A program made the translations under genes and the position numbers. Below the pieces are notes generated by a model, which was given only the letters and a program-made list of their open reading frames with translations, was not told where the DNA came from and ran no database searches. This document shows positions 1 to 5,682 of a stretch of DNA of 6,463 nt, piece after piece. This stretch comes from Caldilineaceae bacterium (lineage in GTDB: Bacteria; Chloroflexota; Anaerolineae; Caldilineales; Caldilineaceae): positions 1 to 6,463 of the forward strand of contig JAAUPU010000180.1 in the NCBI GenBank assembly GCA_012032975.1, read 5' to 3'. Every line of letters starts with the position of its first letter. The first letter of the stretch is position 1.

Positions 1-732
1 GGCCAACATGGGAATGTCGTTGTCGTTGTCGCCGATGGCCAGCACGCGCTGCGGATCGATGTCGAACAATTGGCAAAGACGGCGAACGCCATGTCCTTTG
101 TCGATCCCCTCGGCCGTACCTTCGACCAGTTGGGGATGGGTGCGTGTGACGTAAAGATCTGGCGCAAACAACGATTGCAACTCGGCAACGATGTCTGCTT
201 CCGGTGTGACGCGAGCGTCGGGATCATCGACGATCAGAAACTTGACCGGTGGGTGTGCGTCGGGGACAGTCAAGGCATCGGCAAAGCGAGGCTGAATCGT
301 GCGAGGGGAACCAAAGACATGATCATAAAAATCGACGCGCGGGCCTGTCCGATTTTGCAACACCCGGGTGCGTCCCTCTGCGTCGTTAAAGTAAAACGCG
401 GCGATAAACGCTTGTCCGTCCACCCAATCCGCGGCGCGGCGCGCCAGCGCCAGAGGGATGGTGGTTTCAGCTAAAATTTCGCCGGTCACCGGGTCGCCGA
501 TGACTGCGCCCTGGGTTGTGATCGCCGGGTGGGTAATGCCCAGACCGTCGATGTGGCCGCGCATGTTGGCCAACGTCCGCCCGGTGCCAATCGTCACCGG
601 GATGCCGGCCGCCTGCACCGCGGAAATGGCCAGCCGCACACTTTCAGGAATTTTGTTGGCGTGGTAGAGGTCGAGGATGGTGCCGTCCAGGTCGAGGATC
701 ACGAGGTCGTAGGGGAGGGATGGGTTGGGCAT
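1..732 (-). CDS. Cof-type HAD-superfamily phosphatase (HAD-IIB), 3' end cut by window edge
   Basis: This is a cytoplasmic Mg-dependent hydrolase of the haloacid dehalogenase superfamily, a group that usually dephosphorylates sugar phosphates, nucleotides or similar small molecules. The substrate cannot be read from the sequence. The 244 visible codons are open to base 1, and about 25-40 C-terminal residues should lie outside. Motif I is DLDGT at residues 14-18 (nucleophile Asp14, acid/base Asp16). Motif II is the Thr of GTGR at 49-52, motif III is Lys212 in GIDKGHG, and motif IV is IGDNDNDIPML starting at 233 (metal-binding Asp235 and Asp239). The large cap between motifs II and III is the C2 type typical of Cof proteins. 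The ATG at 732 is chosen because it puts motif I about 13 residues from the N-terminus and has AAAGGA about 11 bases upstream. It follows prmC by 122 bases that hold an inverted repeat. Confidence 0.9.
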   Translation of the reverse strand, partial: MPNPSLPYDLVILDLDGTILDLYHANKIPESVRLAISAVQAAGIPVTIGTGRTLANMRGHIDGLGITHPAITTQGAVIGDPVTGEILAETTIPLALARRAADWVDGQAFIAAFYFNDAEGRTRVLQNRTGPRVDFYDHVFGSPRTIQPRFADALTVPDAHPPVKFLIVDDPDARVTPEADIVAELQSLFAPDLYVTRTHPQLVEGTAEGIDKGHGVRRLCQLFDIDPQRVLAIGDNDNDIPMLA

Positions 733-760
733 TTGGGATGGGTTCCTTTGGGGAGTGCGG

Positions 761-814
761 GAAGGGATGAGGGGATGACAGGATGATGAAATGAGTCTCA
801 CCCCTCATCCCTTC
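761..814. repeat. Perfect 14-bp inverted repeat with TCATCCC-like short repeats
   Basis: GAAGGGATGAGGGG (761-774) is exactly complementary to CCCCTCATCCCTTC (801-814), with a 26-base loop. Read on the minus strand, the loop and right arm also contain the direct near-repeats TCATCC, TCATCCCC and TCATCCC. The element lies between prmC and the HAD gene. Neither strand has a T-tract straight after the stem, so it is not a classic intrinsic terminator. It could be a REP-like dispersed element, an mRNA-stabilising hairpin, or a weak terminator of prmC. Confidence 0.7.
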
Positions 815-854
815 AAGAGCGTACGCTTCTTGCTTTGCTTCCATACCGAAGCGC

Positions 855-1718
855 CTACACCGCGATGGTCACAATCCGGTCATGGCCGTGGTAATCCTGG
901 CGAACGCTGAAGTAACTATTGTCTGGGATCAGTTCGCCCACCAGCGCGGTCACTGCTTCGCCCTGGTTTGAGCCGATCTCCAGAAAGATGACGCCACCCG
1001 CGTTGAGGCATCGCCGCGCCTGGATGAGCAAGCGGCGGATCGCATCCAACCCCTGCACACCGGCTTCGAGCGCAAGCCGTGGCTCGTATTGACGTACATC
1101 CGGTTCCAGCGAGCTATAGGATTGGCTGTCGATATAGGGCAGGTTGGCCACGATGATATCGACGGTCTCTGCCAGCGGGTCGAGCAGGTCGCCGTGGCGC
1201 AGGGTGATCTGGGAGTCCACATCCTGACGGGTCACATTGGCGCGTGCCACGGCCAACGCGTCCTGGCTTAGGTCGATGGCATAGAGCCGGGCTTCTGGGC
1301 AGTTGACGGCCACAGAGATGGCAATCGCGCCGCTGCCTGTGCCGACGTCGGCGATGCGCACGCGGTGGTCCGAGCGCATTTCGATATGGTCGAGCACGGC
1401 GTCGACCAGCAGTTCGGTCTCGGGTCTTGGGATCAACACCCGTTGATCGACCAGAAAATCGATGCCGTAAAACTCTTTGTGACCCACCAGATAGGCCACC
1501 GGCTCGTGCGCAGTGCGTCGCACGATCAATTCCGTATATTCATGCGACTGGGTGGCGCTCAACTTGTATTCGTGGTGGGCAAAAAGCCAGCTTCGATCCA
1601 CGCCGAGTACATGGGCCAGGATCACCTGGGCATCCAATTGCGGCGTGCCGATGCCGGCGCCGGTAAGCCGCTTGGCCGCCGACACATGGGCGCGGCTTAC
1701 GGTGGTCGAGGGCGTCAA
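855..1718 (-). CDS. prmC: PrmC/HemK: release factor glutamine N5-methyltransferase
   Basis: This cytoplasmic enzyme transfers a methyl group from S-adenosylmethionine to the side-chain amide of the glutamine in the GGQ motif of class I release factors, which speeds peptide release. The 287-residue length fits the family (about 280). The N-terminal helical substrate-binding domain covers roughly 1-90 and includes TPQLDAQVILAHVLG. The linker motif LIPRPETE is at 95-102, the SAM loop ADVGTGSGAIAIS at 123-135, the acidic ribose-binding AIDLS near 147-151, and the glutamine-binding motif NLPY at 192-195. The last is usually NPPY, so the second residue differs. The start is TTG at 1718: no ATG, GTG or other TTG exists upstream before an in-frame TGA, and the next candidate (GTG, residue 12) would shorten helix 1. 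No good Shine-Dalgarno precedes the TTG, but the stop of a small upstream ORF overlaps it (TTGA), suggesting translational coupling. Its substrate gene prfA lies upstream. Confidence 0.95.
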   Translation of the reverse strand: MTPSTTVSRAHVSAAKRLTGAGIGTPQLDAQVILAHVLGVDRSWLFAHHEYKLSATQSHEYTELIVRRTAHEPVAYLVGHKEFYGIDFLVDQRVLIPRPETELLVDAVLDHIEMRSDHRVRIADVGTGSGAIAISVAVNCPEARLYAIDLSQDALAVARANVTRQDVDSQITLRHGDLLDPLAETVDIIVANLPYIDSQSYSSLEPDVRQYEPRLALEAGVQGLDAIRRLLIQARRCLNAGGVIFLEIGSNQGEAVTALVGELIPDNSYFSVRQDYHGHDRIVTIAV

Positions 1719-1957
1719 CGTCCAGATGATCCGCTGCCAGATCGGTTGAGTGGCATCCGTATTTCGGGTCGCCCAACTTGATTGTCGAGGTCGGAAAAAA
1801 CGGGCAAATTGCCATTCGTATGAAAGTCAGTGGATTTGGCTCGGTCATTCTCTTGCTCCCGCCGTTGGGAATCTCTCTGCCCTGCACCATTTCGCTGGGG
1901 CTGATTCATACTTTGTGAACGTTTTGCTGGTCGCACATTGACCTGCAAGATTGCCAA
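1715..1957 (-). CDS. Small hydrophilic protein of unknown function, coupled to prmC
   Basis: I do not recognise this 80-residue ORF. The case for it is translational: AAAGGGAGG (1963-1971) is a near-ideal Shine-Dalgarno five bases before the TTG at 1957, and the stop TGA (1717-1715) overlaps the TTG start of prmC as TTGA. The protein would be rich in Gln, Arg, Asn and Ser, would have no Cys and no hydrophobic segment, and would have a basic, polar first half (about 9-45) and a Gly/Ser-rich end (NRSGSGSSGR). Against it, third-position base use looks less GC-biased than in prfA or prmC, and no domain is visible. An internal ATG at 1909 would give 64 residues but has no ribosome binding site. 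It may be a real lineage-specific small protein or merely a leader ORF that brings ribosomes to prmC. Confidence 0.4.
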   Translation of the reverse strand: MAILQVNVRPAKRSQSMNQPQRNGAGQRDSQRREQENDRAKSTDFHTNGNLPVFSDLDNQVGRPEIRMPLNRSGSGSSGR

Positions 1958-1962
1958 GGTAA

Positions 1963-1971
1963 CCTCCCTTT
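1963..1971 (-). promoter_or_regulatory. Strong Shine-Dalgarno for the small ORF before prmC
   Basis: AAAGGGAGG on the minus strand lies five bases upstream of TTG 1957. It is the best ribosome binding site in the prfA-prmC interval. It decides the start of the 80-residue ORF and, through the TTGA overlap, probably also supplies ribosomes to prmC, whose own TTG has no comparable site. Confidence 0.55.
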
Positions 1972-2175
1972 GGTTCAGTAGTTCGACTGTCAACAGGCAA
2001 GAATCGCAGCCTTGCCAACTTCATCGTTGGCCGCACAGCCTTGCTCGACAGGAATCCAACTGAGGCCTCATTCGACCGGCTTATTTGCCTTACAACAGCG
2101 CTGATGCAAGGCTGGTTCCTGTGGGCTGTACGCAAACTTCAACCGTTCGGTTGCATCAATCCAAAACTCGGCGCC

Positions 2176-2203
2176 ATTGTAGCACACCACCAATCCGTTG
2201 CAA
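2176..2203 (-). promoter_or_regulatory. Candidate sigma-70-type promoter for the small ORF and prmC
   Basis: On the minus strand TTGCAA (2203-2198, four of six matches to TTGACA) and TACAAT (2181-2176, five of six matches to TATAAT) are separated by 16 bases. Transcription would begin near 2169, leaving a leader of roughly 210 bases before the small ORF. It lies just downstream of prfA, so prmC may be transcribed independently of prfA. Confidence 0.5.
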
Positions 2204-2220
2204 TGGCAGGTGTCCTACAA
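2177..2220. repeat. Imperfect 12-bp inverted repeat overlapping the candidate promoter
   Basis: TTGTAGCACACC (2177-2188) pairs with GGTGTCCTACAA (2209-2220) at 11 of 12 positions, with a 20-base loop. One arm covers most of the -10 box and the other sits just upstream of the -35 box. It could be a regulator-binding site, or the RNA hairpin ending the prfA transcript. A T-tract after the stem is weak (only TTTT further on), which makes the terminator reading less likely. Confidence 0.45.
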
Positions 2221-2310
2221 CAAGAAACCCAACCGCGATGATTGCGCCGCGACAAACCTACGCATCGCGTGCGCTGTTGGGTCTGGCAGGTTGGCGCGGG
2301 TGGAAAGGGG

Positions 2311-3390
2311 CTAGACGGAGACATCCTGAAGACGTTCGGCCTGGTCGCTACGTCCCAATTCCTCGATAAACTCATCCAGATCGCCATCCAGGACGGCTTC
2401 GAGGCGGTAGACAGTCTTGTTGATGCGGTGGTCAGTGATGCGACTTTGGGGGAAATTGTAGGTGCGGATCTTTTCGCTGCGGTCGCCAGAGCCAACCTGG
2501 CTACGCCGAGCAGCGCCCATTTCGGCCTGCTGCCGCTGCAGCTCCAAATCATACAAGCGCGAACGAAGAATACGCATCGCCTTTAGCCGATTCTGCAATT
2601 GGCTCTTCTCATCCTGGCAGGAGACGACAAGGCCCGTGGGCACGTGGGTGATGCGCACGGCCGAGTCGGTGGTGTTGACGCTTTGGCCACCGGGTCCGCT
2701 GCTGCGAAAGATGTCGATGCGGATGTCGTTGTCGCTGATCTCGACTTCCACGTCGTCCGCCTCCAGCAGCACGGCAACCGTCGCCGCGCTGGTGTGGATG
2801 CGCCCCTGGCTTTCGGTGGAGGGCACACGCTGCACGCGGTGCACGCCAGATTCGTACTTGAGCTGGCCAAACGCGCCCTTGCCATTGACGCCGATGATGA
2901 CTTCCTTGAAGCCGCCGATGCCGGTTTCGTTGCTGCTGAGGATTTCAACTTTGTATTTGTGGTTTTCTGCCCAGCGTGTGTACATGCGAAACAGTTCGGA
3001 GGCAAAGAGCGCGGCTTCGTCGCCGCCGGTTCCGGCCCGAATTTCCACGATCGCGTTCTTGTCGTCGTTGGGATCTTTGGGCAGGAGCAGCAGCTTCATG
3101 CGCTCTTCGAGTTCGCTCCGCTCTGCCTCAAGCTCTTCGATCTCCAGTGCGGCAAGCTCGCGCATCTCCTCATCTTCGTCGTGGTCGAGCATCTCGCGAT
3201 TCTCGATGAGTTGTTGCTCCACCTGCTCGTAGCGGCGAAACGCTGTGACCAGCGGCTCCAGCTCGCTGCGTTCCTGAGCCAACTCGTTGAGTCGGGTGTA
3301 ATCGGCCAGCACCTCTGGGTCCGCCATCACCTGGATGAGGCCATCGTAATGCTCGGCCACTTTCGAGACTTGTTCTGTCAAGGTAGCCAT
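2311..3390 (-). CDS. prfA: Peptide chain release factor 1 (RF1)
   Basis: RF1 recognises UAA and UAG in the ribosomal A site and triggers hydrolysis of peptidyl-tRNA. At 359 residues it is full length. The N-terminal part (1-105) is a charged helical, coiled-coil-like domain. The conserved block [13 protein letters not shown] is at 118-130. The stop-codon reading motif follows as [19 protein letters not shown], with the tripeptide Pro190-Ser191-Thr192; this PxT form identifies RF1, since RF2 has SPF. The peptidyl-transferase motif [20 protein letters not shown] begins at 230, with Gln236 the residue that PrmC methylates. The ATG at 3390 is only three bases after the TAA of the phosphoribosyltransferase gene and lacks a strong Shine-Dalgarno, so translation is probably coupled to that gene. 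prfA itself ends in TAG, one of the codons its product reads. Confidence 0.98.
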   Translation of the reverse strand: MATLTEQVSKVAEHYDGLIQVMADPEVLADYTRLNELAQERSELEPLVTAFRRYEQVEQQLIENREMLDHDEDEEMRELAALEIEELEAERSELEERMKLLLLPKDPNDDKNAIVEIRAGTGGDEAALFASELFRMYTRWAENHKYKVEILSSNETGIGGFKEVIIGVNGKGAFGQLKYESGVHRVQRVPSTESQGRIHTSAATVAVLLEADDVEVEISDNDIRIDIFRSSGPGGQSVNTTDSAVRITHVPTGLVVSCQDEKSQLQNRLKAMRILRSRLYDLELQRQQAEMGAARRSQVGSGDRSEKIRTYNFPQSRITDHRINKTVYRLEAVLDGDLDEFIEELGRSDQAERLQDVSV

Positions 3391-3393
3391 AGG

Positions 3394-3959
3394 TTAGTCC
3401 GTGAAAACTGGCAAGTGGCCCAGCGCCATGATTTCGGGCCAGGCATCTTCTTCGCCCTCGCTAAAGACAGCCATCTCCGCCACAATCGTTGCCTGCGCCT
3501 GTTCCATCAACAGCCGCAGGCCTTGTTGAGTGCTGCCAGTGCTGATCACATCGTCGACCAGCACTGCACGCTTGCGGCGCACATCGACGACATCTTTGCC
3601 ATCCAAATAGAGTGTCTGTGGCACGCCGGTGGTGATGCTGACCACTTCCGCCTGCAAACAGTCCAACATATACGGCTTGCGAAACTTGCGCACAACGACG
3701 TAGGGCAACCCGCTGTAAACCGACAGTGCGTGGCCCAACGGAACCGCTTTCACTTCCGGCACGACAAGCACCTCGGCATCGGCAGGCAATTGTTGCGCCA
3801 ACATCCGTGCGGCCGTCTCCACCACTTCTGTATCGCCCAGCATGTTGAAGATAGCAATCCTCACGCCTGGGGCTACCTCAAAAGGGACAACGAGCGAGCA
3901 ACATCCCCAATCTGCACGGTGTAACTTCGGGCGCCATTGGTTGTGGTGACATCGTTCAT
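3394..3959 (-). pseudogene. Purine-type phosphoribosyltransferase gene interrupted by one frameshift
   Basis: This is a type I phosphoribosyltransferase of the adenine/hypoxanthine group (COG0503-like), expected to join a purine base to PRPP. The main frame carries [18 protein letters not shown], then [13 protein letters not shown], the KPYM block ([11 protein letters not shown]), SITTG, TLYLDG, and the PRPP-binding loop [12 protein letters not shown] (bases 3529-3564). The natural N-terminus is in another frame: ATG 3959, seven bases after GAGGAAG, encodes [24 protein letters not shown] and then stops at TAG 3873. That segment fits the family's usual beginning (a YTVxIG...R-x-L segment leading into PFEV), so one base is missing or two are extra in the CCCTTTT stretch at 3880-3886. 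Restored, the protein would be about 188 residues. An open GTG start at 3975 gives an implausible Cys/His-rich N-terminus. A sequencing or assembly error is as likely as true decay, because the rest is intact and prfA lies just three bases downstream. Confidence 0.85.
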
Positions 3960-3966
3960 GATTTCG

Positions 3967-3973
3967 CTTCCTC
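3967..3973 (-). promoter_or_regulatory. Shine-Dalgarno deciding the phosphoribosyltransferase start
   Basis: GAGGAAG on the minus strand lies seven bases before ATG 3959. It supports that ATG, rather than the GTG at 3975, as the true start and therefore supports the frameshift reading of this gene. Confidence 0.7.
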
Positions 3974-3975
3974 AC

Positions 3976-4145
3976 TGCGCGGGCTGCGGCCTGTTTGCCG
4001 GAAACAACGACTCTCTAACACAAAAGATTCGCAGCAATGCGATTGCAACCTGCAACAGCACCTGCTACGAACCTCTGTGAGGCATTGGATTGTTGCAGGT
4101 CATCTTACCACAGGCCTGCCCAAAAAGAGAAGAGAGATTTCACGC
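3976..4145 (-). other. Leader and promoter region of the phosphoribosyltransferase-prfA unit
   Basis: This stretch holds no gene that I can support. It contains an extended -10-like box TGGTAAGAT (4110-4102, minus strand) with no convincing -35. Just downstream is a 10-bp inverted repeat whose arms are ACCTGCAACA at 4048-4057 and TGTTGCAGGT at 4091-4100. Inside its loop is a small CCTC-tgt-GAGG hairpin (4072-4082). A GCAAT/ATTGC mini-hairpin lies nearby (4034-4046). The inverted repeat could be an operator or a leader RNA stem. Confidence 0.4.
4102..4110 (-). promoter_or_regulatory. Possible extended -10 promoter element
   Basis: TGGTAAGAT matches the TGnTAnnnT extended -10 pattern on the minus strand, about 140 bases before ATG 3959. 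The -35 position (about 4125-4130, TCTCTT) is poor. It would drive the phosphoribosyltransferase and prfA. Confidence 0.3.
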
Positions 4146-4179
4146 AGTACCCCGCAGATCGGTCGATCTGCGGGGTACT
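4146..4179 (-). terminator. Strong hairpin after the S41 protease gene, probable terminator
   Basis: AGTACCCCGCAGATCG (4146-4161) and CGATCTGCGGGGTACT (4164-4179) are perfectly complementary over 16 bases, giving in RNA a stem of about 15 bp with a tetraloop. It lies about 50 bases after the protease stop codon. On the minus strand a pyrimidine-rich stretch follows, with a run of five T starting about 20 bases past the stem. That spacing is not canonical, so the hairpin may act as a terminator with help or protect the 3' end. The plus strand shows no T-tract. Confidence 0.6.
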
Positions 4180-4226
4180 CGAACATCTGCTATGGAATTC
4201 GGGCTAGGTGGGAATGAACCCGATCA

Positions 4227-5549
4227 TCAGTCGTTGGTGGTCGCCGAGGGTGCATCCACCTCTTCTTCGACAGTTTCAGCCACGGGCAACGCGTCGAGCA
4301 GTTCGAGCGCCTTGAGCAACTGTGTATCTTCGCTGACCAGCAACTCCTCGACGGTCAATTCTTCCAACTCGTCTGCGCTGAGCAGATCGGCGGTGACGGA
4401 AAGCTCGACCGGCACATCCGGCTCGATGCCGTTCTTGCGGATCAGGCGACCGTCGGCGGTCAGCCACTGGCGGGTGCCCAACATCAGCGCAGAGCCATCT
4501 TCGAGCATGAACGGCTCCAGCACCGTACCCGTGCCGAAGGTGGTGTCACCGACGACGGTGGCGCGTTCGTGGTCCTGGAAGGCGCCCGCTGCGATTTCAG
4601 CGGAGCTTGCAGAGCCGCTGTTGATCAGCACGACCATGGGAATCTCGGTGGCAACGCCGCCGGAGAGCACCTTGTAAGGCTTGCGGTTGCCCAGCGAATC
4701 CTCCTCTTGGAGCACATTGCCGCTGGTGAGGAACTGGCTGGTCACCTTGACCGCCTGCTCCAAGAGACCACCCGGATTGTTGCGCAGGTCGAAGACGAGC
4801 GCTTCGGCGCCGGCGGCCTCTATCTCGGCGTAGGCCTCCTGCAATTGGTCGGTTGCGTTGGCGCTAAAACGGTTCAGGCGCAACAGGGCCACATCCGTCC
4901 CGGGCACCATCGCCCAATCCACCGCAGGAATCTCAATCTCGCCACGGATGATGGTAATTTCCAGGCTCTCCGTGTTGTCGCCGTCGATGCGCAACAGGAC
5001 GAGTACGACCTCGCTGCCCTCTGGCCCACGAATCCGGTCGACGATGTCGCCCAGATCCTGGCCCGACGTGTCCTCGCCATCGACCTCAAGAATGATGTCA
5101 CCCGCCTTGACGCCCGCCTTGTCCGCCGGCGAACCATCGAAGGGAGCCACGATGACGGGCATCATGTCCTTCATGTTGACATAGGCGCCGATGCCGGAAA
5201 ACTTGCCGGACATATCGGTGCGCTGGTCTTCCAGATCCTCGGGTGTGAGGAAGGTCGTGTGGCCCTCGTCGCCCAGAGCGTTGAGCATCCCCACGATCGC
5301 GCCGTAGGTCATCTCTGTGGTGTCCAGCACGTCGCGGTCGATAAACTTATCCTGTACAAGCTGCCAAGCCTGCCAGAAGACGGCAAACTCTTCGGGCTGA
5401 CCATCGCCGGTCAGCGACTGGGCGCGATACCAGCTCGACTGGGCCGCCACCACGGCCGGGTTGCCCAACAACACGCCCGCGCTAAACGAGCCAAGCGCGA
5501 TCGTCACTATCAACACGACGACCAGCGAAACCTTCAGTACACCCTTCAT
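4227..5549 (-). CDS. S41-family (CtpA/Prc-type) protease with PDZ domain, atypical catalytic site
   Basis: Carboxy-terminal processing proteases cut exported or membrane proteins outside the cytoplasm, using a PDZ domain to hold the substrate's C-terminus. The 440 residues start with an uncleaved-looking signal anchor (about 5-29, hydrophobic, no lipobox), followed by a helical region (54-110) with ALGDEGHTTFLTPED. The PDZ domain spans about 116-203 (GIGAYV; SPADKAGVKAGDIILEVDG), and the S41 core includes DLRNNPGGLL (254-263) and SGSASSAEI (311-319). By alignment with E. coli Prc, Ser315 is the nucleophile and Asp326 matches Asp441. The lysine position is Thr340 in FGTGTV, where the family usually has FGKG. 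The tail (about 389-440) is acidic and Leu/Glu-rich. ATG 5549 has AGGTGGGG just upstream. It is flanked by its own candidate promoter and a strong 3' hairpin. It may be active by another geometry or act as a non-proteolytic binder. Confidence 0.92.
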   Translation of the reverse strand: MKGVLKVSLVVVLIVTIALGSFSAGVLLGNPAVVAAQSSWYRAQSLTGDGQPEEFAVFWQAWQLVQDKFIDRDVLDTTEMTYGAIVGMLNALGDEGHTTFLTPEDLEDQRTDMSGKFSGIGAYVNMKDMMPVIVAPFDGSPADKAGVKAGDIILEVDGEDTSGQDLGDIVDRIRGPEGSEVVLVLLRIDGDNTESLEITIIRGEIEIPAVDWAMVPGTDVALLRLNRFSANATDQLQEAYAEIEAAGAEALVFDLRNNPGGLLEQAVKVTSQFLTSGNVLQEEDSLGNRKPYKVLSGGVATEIPMVVLINSGSASSAEIAAGAFQDHERATVVGDTTFGTGTVLEPFMLEDGSALMLGTRQWLTADGRLIRKNGIEPDVPVELSVTADLLSADELEELTVEELLVSEDTQLLKALELLDALPVAETVEEEVDAPSATTND

Positions 5550-5682
5550 ATTTCCCCACCTTTCAAACAGATGTCTATGCGATACTGGCTCGACAGGCGC
5601 CGATCACCAGTGCGGCTATCATACCGCAAAATCGCTGTGTTGAATAGAGTGATCGGCTCCCAAAAAACTCCCCCATACCCGC
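5550..5682 (-). other. Spacer between the TPR gene and the protease gene
   Basis: This 133-base spacer has no gene. It contains a run of six T on the minus strand near 5662-5667 without a clear preceding hairpin, and the candidate protease promoter at 5618-5646. Confidence 0.5.
5618..5646 (-). promoter_or_regulatory. Candidate promoter for the S41 protease
   Basis: TATGAT (5623-5618, minus strand) is one base from the TATAAT consensus. It lies 17 bases from TATTCA (5646-5641), a weak -35 with three of six matches. A TGCGG/CCGCA inverted repeat (5611-5615 and 5624-5628) brackets the -10 box. The leader to ATG 5549 would be about 60 bases. Confidence 0.45.

Larger units (their letters stand above)
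1958..2310 (-). other. 353-base spacer between prfA and the small ORF
   Basis: I see no convincing gene here. The spacer holds a sigma-70-like promoter within an inverted repeat (2176-2220). Downstream of it is a predicted untranslated leader of about 210 bases with small stems. TGATGCAA (2102-2109) pairs with TTGCATCA (2151-2158). CAACC/GGTTG (2140-2153) forms a tight hairpin with a four-base loop. GGCAAG (1996-2001) pairs with CTTGCC (2011-2016). Each stem is short enough to occur by chance. The leader matches no riboswitch class I can name. Confidence 0.5.

Noticed and set aside
644..844. A 66-codon minus-strand frame covering the prmC-HAD spacer
   Set aside because: It translates the inverted repeat and runs into the HAD gene in another frame, and it is Pro/His-rich without protein features.
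1540..1848. Minus-strand frame from ATG 1848, preceded by a GGGAG, overlapping prmC
   Set aside because: It runs into the conserved prmC N-terminus out of frame and loses any protein-like character (Arg/His-rich). Joining it to prmC by a frameshift would add a non-family N-terminal extension.
1970..2016. tRNA-like stretch around GGTTCAGTAGTTCGACTG
   Set aside because: No acceptor stem, anticodon arm or T-arm of the right spacing can be assembled around it.
1845..2135. A 96-codon minus-strand frame in the prfA-prmC spacer
   Set aside because: It has no clear ribosome binding site or recognisable domain, and it overlaps the small ORF that has a strong Shine-Dalgarno.
3876..3890. Programmed -1 frameshift signal in the phosphoribosyltransferase
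   Set aside because: The zero-frame codons TCC CTT TTG do not form a slippery heptamer, and no strong downstream stem was seen.
2599..3924. A 441-codon open frame on the plus strand, opposite prfA and the phosphoribosyltransferase
   Set aside because: It mirrors genes with unmistakable RF1 and PRPP motifs, its translation is rich in His, Leu and Val without a domain, and it is an antisense effect of GC-rich codon use.
3959..3975. GTG at 3975 as start of the phosphoribosyltransferase
   Set aside because: It gives an unlikely HERCHH...WGCC N-terminus and lies upstream of a good Shine-Dalgarno that belongs to ATG 3959 in another frame.
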